A stretch of 64,000 nt of DNA, taken from positions 343,966-407,965 of the forward strand of contig NZ_LMEC01000022.1 of assembly GCF_001425265.1 (NCBI RefSeq), written 5' to 3'. A model generated the notes under the pieces. It saw only the letters and a list, made by a program, of their open reading frames with translations, ran no database searches and had not been told where the DNA came from. Shown one piece after another: positions 1 through 8,503 of the stretch. The first letter of the stretch is position 1. Each line of letters begins with the position of its first letter. The position numbers and the translations under genes are program-made. The DNA is from Massilia sp. Root418. Lineage in GTDB: Bacteria; Pseudomonadota; Gammaproteobacteria; Burkholderiales; Burkholderiaceae_D.

Positions 1-197
1 GCGATGATGCCGGGGCGGTCGGTCAGCTCCAGGAAGCGGTCGTCGTCCACCTTGAAGCTGATGCCGTCGGCCGCCTCGCTGCCAGTGACCGCGAACATTT
101 TCTGGCCCACCGAGAACACCAGGTTGCTGCCCCATTTGACGTCTTCCGTGGCGCCGGGCAGGGCGCGGCACACTGCTTTCGCCTTCTCGATATTCAT
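1..197 (-). CDS. MmcQ/YjbR family protein, N-terminal part (runs off the window)
   Basis: Translation from the ATG at 197 begins MNIEKAKAVCRALPGATED and continues through VKWGSNLVFSVGQKMFAV and SFKVDDDRFLELTDRPGI. This is the N-terminal half of the small MmcQ/YjbR (CyaY-like fold, DUF419) family, whose members are usually about 110-120 residues and are annotated as DNA-binding on structural grounds only. About 65 residues are present; the 3' end lies outside the window. It starts only 7 bases after the stop of the livF-type gene, so it is probably the last gene of that transcript or a short independent unit. Its role in the cell is not known. Confidence 0.8.
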   Translation of the reverse strand, partial: MNIEKAKAVCRALPGATEDVKWGSNLVFSVGQKMFAVTGSEAADGISFKVDDDRFLELTDRPGII

Positions 198-204
198 GCC
201 CGCC

Positions 205-1032
205 TCAGGCCAGCCAGCGCTTGCGGCGGCGGTAGAATTTCATGTCGCGGAAGCTCTTGCGGCCGGCGCCGGACATGCCGAGGTAGAACTCCTTCACGTC
301 CTCATTGTTGGCCAACTCGCTCGCTTCGCCTTCCATCACCACGCGGCCGTTCTCCAGGATGTAGCCGAAGTCCGCATAGCGCAGGGCCACGTTGGTGTTT
401 TGCTCGGCCAGCAGGAAGGATACGTTCTCCTTGTGGTTCAAGTCCTTCACGATGCCGAAGATTTCGTCGACGATCTGCGGCGCGATGCCCATCGACGGCT
501 CATCGAGCAGTATCATGGAAGGCTTGGCCATCAGTGCACGGCCTATCGCGCACATCTGCTGCTCGCCTCCTGATGTGTAGCCGGCCTGGCTGGCGCGGCG
601 CTCTTTCAGGCGCGGGAAATAGTGGTACACCTTGTCCAGCGATTCCTTCAGTTCGGCGCGGCTCAGGCTGCGCGTGTAGGCGCCGGTCAGCAGGTTTTCC
701 TCGATGGTGAGGTGGCCGAAGCAGTGGCGGCCTTCCATCACTTGCGACAGCCCGCGCTTCACCAGCTCGTTCGGCGTGAGCTGGTCCACCCGTTCGCCCT
801 TGAACTGGACTTCGCCTTTCGTGACGTCGCCCCGTTCACCGCGCAGCAGGGTGGAGACGGTCTTGAGCGTGGTCGACTTGCCCGCCCCGTTGGCGCCCAG
901 CAGCGCCACGATCTTCCCTTGCGGGACTTGCAGCGAAACGCCTTTCAGCACGAGGATCACGTGGTCGTAAATCACCTCGATGTTGTTCACCGAGAGGTAG
1001 GGCGGCGGAGCGGTGGCGGTAGCGGTATCCAT
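205..1032 (-). CDS. livF: Branched-chain amino acid-type ABC transporter, ATP-binding protein (LivF-like)
   Basis: A 275-residue ABC ATPase. Walker A GANGAGKST lies at residues 46-54, the signature is SGGEQQMCAIGRAL and Walker B is MILLDEPSMG. The length and the match to LivF rather than LivG (compact N-terminus, YLSVNNIEVIYDHVILVLKGVSL) identify the second ATPase of a HAAT-family importer. It would hydrolyse ATP at the cytoplasmic face of the LivHM permease. The C-terminus carries a basic tail (YRRRKRWLA) longer than in typical LivF. It is separated from the upstream substrate-binding gene by 85 bases containing a strong hairpin, which could make its expression differ from the rest of the cluster. 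The transported substrate need not be an amino acid. Confidence 0.9.
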   Translation of the reverse strand: MDTATATAPPPYLSVNNIEVIYDHVILVLKGVSLQVPQGKIVALLGANGAGKSTTLKTVSTLLRGERGDVTKGEVQFKGERVDQLTPNELVKRGLSQVMEGRHCFGHLTIEENLLTGAYTRSLSRAELKESLDKVYHYFPRLKERRASQAGYTSGGEQQMCAIGRALMAKPSMILLDEPSMGIAPQIVDEIFGIVKDLNHKENVSFLLAEQNTNVALRYADFGYILENGRVVMEGEASELANNEDVKEFYLGMSGAGRKSFRDMKFYRRRKRWLA

Positions 1033-1074
1033 ATCGGCTTCTCATTCAGGTTGTATGGCGGGCAGGGCGGGTAG

Positions 1075-1104
1075 GGCGGGTTAGCGCGGAGCGCGTAACC
1101 CGCC
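1075..1104. repeat. REP-like hairpin between the substrate-binding protein and livF genes
   Basis: GGCGGGTTA (1075-1083) pairs with TAACCCGCC (1096-1104), with an inner CGCG/CGCG stem after one bulged base. It has no T-run, so it is not a classical intrinsic terminator. The sequence resembles dispersed palindromic elements seen in GC-rich proteobacteria. In this position it could stabilise the upstream substrate-binding-protein mRNA relative to the distal ATPase gene. I see no second full copy in the window. Confidence 0.55.
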
Positions 1105-1117
1105 GCAGCAGCGCCGG

Positions 1118-2422
1118 CTACTTCGCGCAGGCCGGCGTAATGCCTTTCTCGGCCGCGTACTTGGCGGACGATTCCTCCACCAGCTTGCGGGTCAGCGCCT
1201 TGTCGCCCACCACCCAGTTCGGCGTGATGGCGATCCACTTCTTGCCGTCCCACTGCTGCACCTTCACCGCGCCCGAGCCTTCGTGGTCGTCGCAGCTGGT
1301 CTTCACCGGCGGGAACATGCCCAGTGCGCCCAACGCCTTCTGGCGCGCTTCGTCGATGTTCAGGTTCTCCAGGCCCCAGCGGATCTGGTCGCCCGTCATC
1401 ACCTTGCCCTTGCCGAATTTCTCCTGCGCGGTGCGGATCGCTTCGCCGTACAGCACGCCGGCTGTCACGCCGCGCATGTGGTACACGGAACCGATGCGGT
1501 TCTGGTCGGCCAGGTTGCCCTTGCCGCCTGCGTAGACCTTCTTGCGCAGTTCATCGAGCAGCGGGTAGTTGCCGGGAGTGTTGAAGGTCATCGAGGTATA
1601 GCCCTTGGCGGCGTCGCCGGAGGCGATGGTGTCCTCTTCCGAGCCGGCCCACCACACGCCCAGCATCTTCTCGCGCGGGAAGCCGTTGCGCTGCGCGGTC
1701 TTGATGGCCACCGAGTTCATCACGCCCCAGCCCCACAGGATCACATGGTCCGGGTTGGCCTGGCGGATCTGCAGCCACTGCGACTGCTGCTCGCTGCCCG
1801 GCGGCGCCACAGCGATCTTGATCAGCTCAAAGCCGTGCTGCTTGGCCAGTTCTTCCAGCACCGGCAAGGGTTCCTTGCCGAAGGCCGAGTCGTGGTACAG
1901 GTGCACGATCTTCTTGCCCTTCAGCTTGGCCATGCCGCCGTTCTTGTCGCCCAGGTATTTGATCATGGCGGCGGCCTGGTTCCAGTAGCTGGTAATCAGC
2001 GGGAACACATAGGGGAAGACCTTGCCGTTGGCGGCGTCCGAGCGGCCGTAGCCCAGGGTGGTCATGGGCACCTTGTCCTTGGCCACGCGGTCCAGGATGC
2101 CGTAGGCGATGCCGGTCGACAGCGGTTCCACCAGCGTGGCGCCGCCGTTCTTGGTCTTCATGCGCTCGTAGCATTCGATGCCGCGCGAGGGGTTGTATTC
2201 GGTCTCGCACTCTTCCCACGCGATCTTGGTGCCGTTGATGCCGCCGTTGGCGTTCACCAGGTTGAAGTAGTCGATGATGCCGCCGTAGAAGCCCGAGCCG
2301 CCCGCAGCGTAAGGGCCGACGCGGTAGGAAGGCAGTGCGATGAACTGTTCGGACTGGGCGTAAGCACCCCCCACGGATGCCAGCAGCGTAGCGCCTATCA
2401 CCAGGGATTTGATCGATTTCAT
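1118..2422 (-). CDS. ABC transporter substrate-binding protein, HAAT/LivK type
   Basis: A 434-residue exported binding protein. MKSIKSLVIGATLLASVGGAYAQ is a clear Sec signal peptide with cleavage after AYA. The mature part has the periplasmic-binding-protein type I fold of the Liv family (GGSGFYGGIIDYFNLVNANGG, then VEPLSTGIAYGILDRVAKDK and VILWGWGVMNSVAIKTAQRNG). The start is supported by AAGGAGA seven bases upstream of the ATG. At 434 residues it is longer than LivJ/LivK (about 370), like the subgroup that often travels with acyl-CoA ligases. It would capture the substrate in the periplasm and pass it to LivHM. The ligand is unknown; the neighbouring ligase suggests a carboxylate such as an aromatic or fatty acid. 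Confidence 0.9.
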   Translation of the reverse strand: MKSIKSLVIGATLLASVGGAYAQSEQFIALPSYRVGPYAAGGSGFYGGIIDYFNLVNANGGINGTKIAWEECETEYNPSRGIECYERMKTKNGGATLVEPLSTGIAYGILDRVAKDKVPMTTLGYGRSDAANGKVFPYVFPLITSYWNQAAAMIKYLGDKNGGMAKLKGKKIVHLYHDSAFGKEPLPVLEELAKQHGFELIKIAVAPPGSEQQSQWLQIRQANPDHVILWGWGVMNSVAIKTAQRNGFPREKMLGVWWAGSEEDTIASGDAAKGYTSMTFNTPGNYPLLDELRKKVYAGGKGNLADQNRIGSVYHMRGVTAGVLYGEAIRTAQEKFGKGKVMTGDQIRWGLENLNIDEARQKALGALGMFPPVKTSCDDHEGSGAVKVQQWDGKKWIAITPNWVVGDKALTRKLVEESSAKYAAEKGITPACAK

Positions 2423-2452
2423 GGTTGTCTCCTTCGTTGTTGTAGGTTGCGC

Positions 2453-3511
2453 TCAGTGCGGGAAAGGCCACAGGCGCAATTTCTCTTTACCGATTTGCCA
2501 CAGACGCGCTAGACCGTGGGGTTCCACGATCAGGAAAAAGATGATGAGGGCGCCAAACACCATCAACTCCAGATTCGATGCCACGCTGGTGGGCAGCCCC
2601 AGGCCGTGCGCCAGGATGTTCAGGAACACCGGCAGCAGCACGATGAAAGCCGCACCGAGGAATGAGCCCAGTATCGAGCCCACTCCGCCGATGATGATCA
2701 TGAACAGGATGCGGAACGACAGGTCCAGGTTGTACGCTTCCGGTTCCACCGTGCCGAGGTAGGCGAAGGCGTACAGCGCGCCGGCCACGCCGCAGTAGAA
2801 GGAGCTGACGGCGAAGGCCATCAGCTTGGTGCGCAGCGGGCGGAAGCCGATCACTTCGGCCGCCACGTCCATGTCGCGGATCGCCATCCAGGAGCGGCCG
2901 ACGTTGGAGCGCACCATGTTCTTGGCCAGCAGCGCCATCACGGAGACCACCAGCAGCACCAGCAGATATTTGCGGGCCGGGGTGTCGAAGGCATAGCCCA
3001 GGATTTCCATTTTCTGCGCGGTGATCACGCCGGACGAGCTGTAGTTCGTCAGCCAGCCTATCTTGGTGAGGCACCACACCACGAAGAACTGGGTGGCCAG
3101 GGTGGAGGCGGCCAGGTAGAAGCCGCGGATGCGCAGCGAAGGCAGGCCGAAGGCGATGCCCACCATGGCTGCGCACAGCCCGCCCAGCACGAAGGCCAGC
3201 AGCACCGGGATGCCGGGAATGCGCAGGATGAAGTTGTAGGAAGCGAAGGCGCCCACCGCCATGAAGGCGGCGGTGCCCAGCGACAGCTGGCCCGCGTAGC
3301 CGGTGAGGATGTTGAGCCCCAGCGCGGCCAGCGCGAAGATCAGGAAGGGGATCATGATGGCCGACAGCATATAGGGGGAGGCCAGCAGCGGCAGTGCCAG
3401 CACCGCCACCGCTATGGTGGCGATGACGGCGACGCGGTCCTGGCGGATCGGGAAGATCTGGCCGTCGGCGACGTAGCTGGTCTTGAATTGTCCTGCTTCA
3501 CGGTAGAACAT
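2453..3511 (-). CDS. livM: Branched-chain amino acid-type ABC transporter permease (LivM-like)
   Basis: A 352-residue polytopic inner-membrane protein of the LivM type. It has an N-terminal cytoplasmic stretch (MFYREAGQFKTSYVADGQ), then multiple hydrophobic helices and the family motif ALGLNILTGYAGQLSLGTAAFMAVGA. The cytoplasmic loop with AAEVIGFRPLRTKLMAFAVSS is the EAA-like region that docks the ATPases. The start has GAGAGGAAG as ribosome-binding site. It lies 12 bases downstream of livH and 30 bases upstream of the substrate-binding gene, so these genes are one transcript. It forms the transmembrane channel with LivH. Confidence 0.92.
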   Translation of the reverse strand: MFYREAGQFKTSYVADGQIFPIRQDRVAVIATIAVAVLALPLLASPYMLSAIMIPFLIFALAALGLNILTGYAGQLSLGTAAFMAVGAFASYNFILRIPGIPVLLAFVLGGLCAAMVGIAFGLPSLRIRGFYLAASTLATQFFVVWCLTKIGWLTNYSSSGVITAQKMEILGYAFDTPARKYLLVLLVVSVMALLAKNMVRSNVGRSWMAIRDMDVAAEVIGFRPLRTKLMAFAVSSFYCGVAGALYAFAYLGTVEPEAYNLDLSFRILFMIIIGGVGSILGSFLGAAFIVLLPVFLNILAHGLGLPTSVASNLELMVFGALIIFFLIVEPHGLARLWQIGKEKLRLWPFPH

Positions 3512-3523
3512 GGTGGCTTCCTC

Positions 3524-4426
3524 TCAAATCCTGCGGATGATTTTTTCGCCGAACAGGCCTTCGGGCCGCACCAGCAGGAACAGCAGGGCCAGCACGTAAG
3601 GGAACCAGCCCTCGATGCCGCCGCCCACCATGGGGCCGATGTAGACTTCCGCCAGCTTTTCGGAGGCGCCGATGATCAGGCCGCCGACGATCGCGCCCGG
3701 CACCGAGGTGAAGCCGCCCAGGATCAGCACCGGCAGCGCCTTCAGCGCTATGAAGGTCAGCGCGAACTGCACACCATTGCGCGCGCCCCACAGCAGGCCC
3801 GCCACCAGCGCCACCATGCCCGCCACCGCCCACAGGATGCCCCAGATGCGCTGCAGCGGAATGCCCACCGCCAGCGCGGCCTGGTGGTCGTCGGCTACGG
3901 CGCGCAGCGCGCGGCCCACCTTGGTCCGCGAGAACACCAGCGACAGGATCAGCACCATCACGCCGCACACCATGGCCGCCGTCACGTCGAACTGCGAAAC
4001 GATGATGTTGAACTTATCCATCAGGAACTGCAGCGGCACGTCCTCGATGGGCAGCTCCAGGCGGTGCACCTGCGAGCCCCACATCAGCTGCGCCAGGCCC
4101 TCGATGAAGAAGGCCAGGCCGATAGTGGCCATGAACAGCGTGATCTCCGGCTGGTTCACCAGCGGCCGCAGCACCACGCGCTCGATGGCCAGGCCGAGGA
4201 GGATCATGGCCACCACGGTGGCCGGTATCGCCAGCCACAGCGAAAAGCCGAATTTGTCCATCAGGCCGACGCAGGTCAGGGCGGCGAAGAACACCATGGC
4301 GCCCTGCGCGAAATTGAACACGCCGGACGCCTTGTAGATCAGCACGAAGCCGATCGCCACCAGCGCATACATCACGCCGGACAGCAGGCCGCCGATCAGC
4401 ACTTCAAAGAAAAAACTGATGTTCAT
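3524..4426 (-). CDS. livH: Branched-chain amino acid-type ABC transporter permease (LivH-like)
   Basis: A 300-residue permease whose length matches LivH. The N-terminus (MNISFFFEVLIGGLLSGVMY) and the motif ALVAIGFVLIYKASGVFNFA are diagnostic of this family, as is the later RALRAVADDHQAALAVGI segment that contacts the ATPase. AAGGGG precedes the ATG. It lies 10 bases after livG and 12 bases before livM. LivH and LivM make the heterodimeric inner-membrane pore. Confidence 0.92.
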   Translation of the reverse strand: MNISFFFEVLIGGLLSGVMYALVAIGFVLIYKASGVFNFAQGAMVFFAALTCVGLMDKFGFSLWLAIPATVVAMILLGLAIERVVLRPLVNQPEITLFMATIGLAFFIEGLAQLMWGSQVHRLELPIEDVPLQFLMDKFNIIVSQFDVTAAMVCGVMVLILSLVFSRTKVGRALRAVADDHQAALAVGIPLQRIWGILWAVAGMVALVAGLLWGARNGVQFALTFIALKALPVLILGGFTSVPGAIVGGLIIGASEKLAEVYIGPMVGGGIEGWFPYVLALLFLLVRPEGLFGEKIIRRI

Positions 4427-4436
4427 GTGGCGCCCC

Positions 4437-5249
4437 TTAATGCGTGCCGAGATAAGCGTTGATCACGTCCTGGTTGCTGCGCACTTCGTCCGGCGTGCCG
4501 TCGCCGATCTTTTTGCCGTAGTCCAGCACCACCACGCGGTCCGAGATATCCATCACCACGCCCATGTCGTGCTCGATCAGCACGATGGTGGTGCCGAACT
4601 GGTCGTTCACGTCGAGGATGAAACGGCACATGTCCTGCTTTTCTTCCACGTTCATGCCGGCCATCGGCTCGTCCAGCAGCAGGATTTCCGGCTCGGCCGC
4701 CAGCGCCCGGCCCAGCTCTACGCGCTTTTGCAGGCCGTAGGGCAGGCGGCCCACCGGCGTCTTGCGGATGGCCTGGATTTCGAGGAAGTCGATGATCTCC
4801 TCGGCCTTCACGCGGTGCGCAATTTCCTCGCGCCGCGCCGGGCCCCAGTACAGGGCCTGCATCAGGAAGTTGGATTTCATCTTGAGGTTACGGCCGGTCA
4901 TGATGTTGTCCAACACCGTCATGCCCTTGAACAGCGCGATGTTCTGGAAGGTGCGCGCGATGCCGGACTTGGCGGCCGCGTAGCAGTCCATGCCTTTGCG
5001 TTGCTGGCCCTTGTGGATGATGGCCCCCTGCTGCGGGCGGTACACGCCGTTGATCACGTTCAGCATCGAGCTTTTGCCGGCGCCGTTGGGGCCGATGATG
5101 GCGCGGATCTCGTGCTGGCGCACGTCGAAGGAAATGTCGGTGAGCGCTTTCACGCCGCCGAAGGACAGCGAGATGTTCTTCAGGTCCAGGATCACGGGGC
5201 CGATGCGGCGCGTGGCGCGCAGCAGCGCGTCGGGTTCGTTCATTTGCAT
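4437..5249 (-). CDS. livG: Branched-chain amino acid-type ABC transporter, ATP-binding protein (LivG-like)
   Basis: A 270-residue ABC ATPase. Walker A is GPNGAGKSS near residue 53, the signature region is YGLQKRVELGRAL and Walker B is ILLLDEPMAGM, followed by the LivG-type insertion VEEKQDMCRFILDVND and the H-loop IEHDMGVVMDISDRV. I chose the ATG at 5249 because GAGGAG sits six bases before it. An in-frame ATG at 5267 would overlap the stop of the upstream ligase gene and is the alternative. Tight spacing with the ligase indicates co-transcription and translational coupling. Confidence 0.9.
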   Translation of the reverse strand: MQMNEPDALLRATRRIGPVILDLKNISLSFGGVKALTDISFDVRQHEIRAIIGPNGAGKSSMLNVINGVYRPQQGAIIHKGQQRKGMDCYAAAKSGIARTFQNIALFKGMTVLDNIMTGRNLKMKSNFLMQALYWGPARREEIAHRVKAEEIIDFLEIQAIRKTPVGRLPYGLQKRVELGRALAAEPEILLLDEPMAGMNVEEKQDMCRFILDVNDQFGTTIVLIEHDMGVVMDISDRVVVLDYGKKIGDGTPDEVRSNQDVINAYLGTH

Positions 5250-5263
5250 GGAAGTCTCCTCGA

Positions 5264-7210
5264 TCACGCGGCTTTACCCACGACCGGGTAAGTTTTGCTG
5301 TCCTGGATGCGCAGGTCGGCGGCTGCCGTGCCCACGCGGCCGTCCTCGAATTTCACCTGCGTCTCGATGTATTGCGATGGCTTGCCGCTGTACAGCGCGT
5401 CGATCAGCACCGCGTATTTCTCGGCCACGAACTTGCGGCGCACCTTGCGGGTGCGGGTCAGTTCGTCGTCGTCCGGGTCCAGCTCCTTGTGCAGCACCAG
5501 GAAGCGCGAGATCTGCGTATTGCCCATCAGCGCCTCGGAGGCCAGGTCGGCGTTGACCTTCTCGATGCACTCCCGCACCAGCTCATAGGTCTGCGGCAGG
5601 CCGGCCAGGTCGGTGTAGCCCGAGTAGGCGATGCCGCGCCGTTCGGCCCAGTTACCCACCGCCTCGATGTCGATGTTGATGAAGGCGCACACCTGGTCGC
5701 GCTCATGCCCGAAAGCCACCGCTTCCTTGATGAAGGGGAAGAACTTCAGCTTGTTCTCGATGTAGTTCGGCGCGAAGATGGTGCCGCACTTCATCTTGCC
5801 CACGTCGGCCGCGCGGTCAATGATCTTCAGGTGGCCTTCGCTGTCGAACACGCCCGCGTCGCCGGTGTGGAAGTAGCCTTGCTCGTCCACCGCTTCCGCC
5901 GTGGCGTCGGGGCGCTTGTAGTAGCAGTGCATGGTGGAGGCGGACTTGACCAGCACCTCGCCGTTGGCCGCCAGCTTCACTTCCACGCCCGGCGCGGGCA
6001 GGCCCACGCTGTCGAACTTGATGTTGCGGTCCGGCTGCAGGCAGATGTAGGCGCAGGTTTCGGTGGAACCGTAGAACTGCTTCAGGTTCACCCCGATCGA
6101 GCGGTAAAAGCGGAACAGGTCCGGGCCGATGGCGGCGCCGGCCGTGTAAGCCACGCGCACGCGGGACATGCCCAGCACGTTCTTCAGCGGGCCGTAGACG
6201 AAGAAGCGGCCCAGCGCATACTTGATGCGGTCGCCCGCGGGCACCGGCTTGCCATCCAGGATGTCGGCGCCGCTGCGGCGCGCCACGTCCATGAAGTAAT
6301 GGAACATGCGCTGCTTGATGGCGCCGGCGTCCTCCATCCGTATCATCACCGTGGTCAGCATGTTCTCGAACACGCGCGGCGGGGCGAAGTAGAAGGTGGG
6401 GCCGATCTCGCGCATGTCGGTCATCACCGTGTCGCCCGATTCCGGGCAGTTCACGGTAAAGCCGGCCACCATGGCCTGCGCCACCGAGAACAGGCAGTCG
6501 CCCACCCAGGCCATGGGCAGGTAGGACAGCACGTTTTCATCGTCGGTGAGCTTTTCAAAGGTCACGCCGCCTTCGCCCGCCTCGATGAACGCCGCGTGGG
6601 TCTGGCACACGCCTTTCGGACGGCCGGTGGTGCCGGAGGTGTACAGGATGATGGCGGTGTCGCCGGCTTTGCCGGCCTGCACGGCGGCGTCGAAAAAGCC
6701 GGGGTTGGCCTGGTCGTAGGCGCGGCCCAGCTCCTGCAGCTTGGCGAAGGAGATCAGCTCCTTGTGCGTGTAATGGCGCATGCCGCGTTCGTCGTCGTAG
6801 GCGATATGCTCGATGTGGGGATACAGTTCGGCCAGCTCGTGCAGCTTGTCGACCTGCTCCTGGTCTTCCACGATGGCGTAGCGGATTTCCGCGTTCTCCA
6901 GCACGTAGGCCATGTCGGCGGCGGGGGCGTCCTGGTACAGCGGCACCGGCACGCCGCCCAGGCATTGCGCGGCCAGCATGGACCAGTACAGGCGCGGACG
7001 GTTGTCGCCAATGATGGCCAGGTTCATGCCGCGCTGGAAGCCGAGCGACGCCAGGCCGCAGGCCAGGGCGCGTACCTCCTCGTTCACCTGGCCCCAGGTC
7101 CAGGTCTGCCAGATGCCCAAATACTTTTCGCGGAACGCCGGCTTGTGCGCTCTCACTTTCCCATGCTGCAGTAGGCGGCGGGGGAATGTCTCCAGATCTG
7201 TCTGCACCAT
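5264..7210 (-). CDS. AMP-binding acyl-CoA ligase (long-chain fatty acid/aromatic acid type)
   Basis: A 648-residue adenylate-forming enzyme that would activate a carboxylic acid to its acyl-AMP and then acyl-CoA. The P-loop motif ILYTSGTTGRPKGV starts at about residue 188. QFYGSTETCAY and YFHTGDAGVFDSEGHLKIIDR are the A5 and A7 core motifs. The C-terminal domain has DELTRTRKVRRKFV, typical of the long FACL-like group (about 600-650 residues). The ATG at 7210 is preferred over 7222 because AAGGAG lies five bases before it. It is the first gene of the liv-type cluster, so the importer and ligase probably act together: uptake followed by CoA trapping. The substrate cannot be named from sequence. 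Confidence 0.88.
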   Translation of the reverse strand: MVQTDLETFPRRLLQHGKVRAHKPAFREKYLGIWQTWTWGQVNEEVRALACGLASLGFQRGMNLAIIGDNRPRLYWSMLAAQCLGGVPVPLYQDAPAADMAYVLENAEIRYAIVEDQEQVDKLHELAELYPHIEHIAYDDERGMRHYTHKELISFAKLQELGRAYDQANPGFFDAAVQAGKAGDTAIILYTSGTTGRPKGVCQTHAAFIEAGEGGVTFEKLTDDENVLSYLPMAWVGDCLFSVAQAMVAGFTVNCPESGDTVMTDMREIGPTFYFAPPRVFENMLTTVMIRMEDAGAIKQRMFHYFMDVARRSGADILDGKPVPAGDRIKYALGRFFVYGPLKNVLGMSRVRVAYTAGAAIGPDLFRFYRSIGVNLKQFYGSTETCAYICLQPDRNIKFDSVGLPAPGVEVKLAANGEVLVKSASTMHCYYKRPDATAEAVDEQGYFHTGDAGVFDSEGHLKIIDRAADVGKMKCGTIFAPNYIENKLKFFPFIKEAVAFGHERDQVCAFINIDIEAVGNWAERRGIAYSGYTDLAGLPQTYELVRECIEKVNADLASEALMGNTQISRFLVLHKELDPDDDELTRTRKVRRKFVAEKYAVLIDALYSGKPSQYIETQVKFEDGRVGTAAADLRIQDSKTYPVVGKAA

Positions 7211-7340
7211 TGTCTCCTTCATGGCTCGTGGGAGCGAGGGGTATACTATTGTCTGGTTCAGTACTTTTTTTGTGTGATGATAGTAGCTCGCGTTTTGCCA
7301 GCGCGTTGTCTTTTCGGTGACAATTCATTCATATTTTGAC

Positions 7341-7353
7341 GTTGCTATGCAAC
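7341..7353. promoter_or_regulatory. Candidate operator in the ligase/Crp-Fnr divergent region
   Basis: GTTGC-TAT-GCAAC forms a short perfect inverted repeat immediately before the ATG of the Crp/Fnr-type gene. Its position would suit autorepression, but five-base arms are weak evidence and it is not the classical TGTGA-N6-TCACA or TTGAT-N4-ATCAA site. Confidence 0.25.
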
Positions 7354-7354
7354 A

Positions 7355-8050
7355 ATGACAAACAGCCTACCTACCCTCAAGGAAGCACTGCGCTCCGCCA
7401 TCTGGGCGCAGGCGCTCACGCCCGAGCAAATGGCCCGGGTAGAAGCCGACACTTACGAGACGTTCGTGCCGAAAGGCGGCTTTGTGTGCCGTAAAGGCGA
7501 AGAGGTCGACAACTGGGTGGGCATCATTGCCGGCATGGTGAAGATGAACAATTTCTCGCCGTCCGGCAAAAGTGTCACCTTCACCGGCGTGCCGCCCGGC
7601 GGCTGGTTCGGCGAAGGCTCCCTGCTGAAGAATGAACCGCGCAAATACGACGCCATGGCGCTGCGCGACAGCCGCATCGCGCGCATGCCGGCCGACACTT
7701 TTAACTGGCTGCTGGAAACGAGTCTACCGTTTACGCGCTTTTTGTTGATGCAGCTCAATGAACGGCTGGGCCAGTTCATCGGCATGGTGGAAAATGACCG
7801 CCTGCTCGACATCGACACCCGCGTGGCGCGCTGCCTGGCGGGGCTGTTCAATTCGCTGCTGTATCCCGGGATCGAAAAGCTGGTGCAGATTTCGCAGGAA
7901 GAAATCGGCCTGCTGTCGGGCGCCTCGCGCCAGCGCGCCAACCAGGCCTTGCAGGTGCTGGAAAAGCAGGGCCTGCTGCGCCTCGACTACGGCGGCATCC
8001 GCATCCTCGACCTGGAAGGCCTGCGGCGCTTCGAAACCACAGAAGTCTAG
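7355..8050 (+). CDS. Crp/Fnr family transcriptional regulator
   Basis: A 231-residue protein with an N-terminal cyclic-nucleotide-binding-like beta-roll (KGGFVCRKGEEVDNWVGIIAG, then GGWFGEGSLLKNEPRKYDAMAL) and a C-terminal winged helix (QISQEEIGLLSGASRQRANQALQVLEKQGLL). It lacks the N-terminal cysteine cluster of FNR, so it is not an obvious Fe-S oxygen sensor, and the exact effector is unknown. It is divergent from the acyl-CoA ligase/importer cluster with 144 bases between start codons, the usual arrangement for a local regulator of that cluster. Its 3' end overlaps the convergent small membrane-protein gene by four bases. Confidence 0.88.
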   Translation: MTNSLPTLKEALRSAIWAQALTPEQMARVEADTYETFVPKGGFVCRKGEEVDNWVGIIAGMVKMNNFSPSGKSVTFTGVPPGGWFGEGSLLKNEPRKYDAMALRDSRIARMPADTFNWLLETSLPFTRFLLMQLNERLGQFIGMVENDRLLDIDTRVARCLAGLFNSLLYPGIEKLVQISQEEIGLLSGASRQRANQALQVLEKQGLLRLDYGGIRILDLEGLRRFETTEV

Positions 8051-8328
8051 AACCAGCCCCGTCGCAGGCCGAAAGCCGCCAGCAGCAAGACCGTGCCGGC
8101 CAGCGACAGCGCCAGGGCAGGCTTGTTCGGCTGATACGGCGCGGGCTGCTGCCCGGCAATCTGCGGCTTAGGCCAGCTCAGGATGTAGGAGCCCGCCATT
8201 GCGAAGAATCCGGCGCTGGTCAGCAGTTCCTGGATACTGCCGTTGGCAATGCCGGAATACAGATCGAAGACTGCCCCGATCAATAGCAGGGTGATGCCAG
8301 CCAGGAGGAATTTTTTGGATTTGTGCAT
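8047..8328 (-). CDS. Small two-helix membrane protein of unknown function
   Basis: A 93-residue protein with hydrophobic segments near residues 7-24 (FLLAGITLLLIGAVFDLY), about 37-50 and 74-88, ending GLRRGWF. I do not recognise a family. Coding support comes from the start at the edge of a divergent promoter region and the clean hydrophobic pattern. It converges on the Crp/Fnr gene, the two stop codons overlapping, and diverges from the small protein at 8504, sharing an intergenic region that holds a strong inverted repeat. Confidence 0.6.
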   Translation of the reverse strand: MHKSKKFLLAGITLLLIGAVFDLYSGIANGSIQELLTSAGFFAMAGSYILSWPKPQIAGQQPAPYQPNKPALALSLAGTVLLLAAFGLRRGWF

Positions 8329-8420
8329 GCCGCCATATTATCATTTGCGCCATTTTCGACCTCAGAAATCGTTCGTACCCGGGCGGGAAAACGGACGGCA
8401 TCACGCTGTTCTGGCCGCCG

Positions 8421-8444
8421 GCAGTGTTAGTGGGATAACACTGC
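8421..8444. promoter_or_regulatory. Perfect 9-bp inverted repeat, candidate operator
   Basis: GCAGTGTTA-N6-TAACACTGC is perfect over both 9-base arms. It lies in the divergent region between two small membrane-protein genes, 59 bases before the start at 8504 and 92 bases before the start at 8328. The spacing and symmetry are those of a dimeric repressor site (TetR-like). No regulator gene for it is adjacent, and there is no T-run to suggest a terminator. Confidence 0.55.
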
Positions 8445-8503
8445 GTTGGGAGCAGTTGGTATAAGCTGTGGGGTATCACTCACCTGTTGCAGGAGGGCAT
8501 AAA

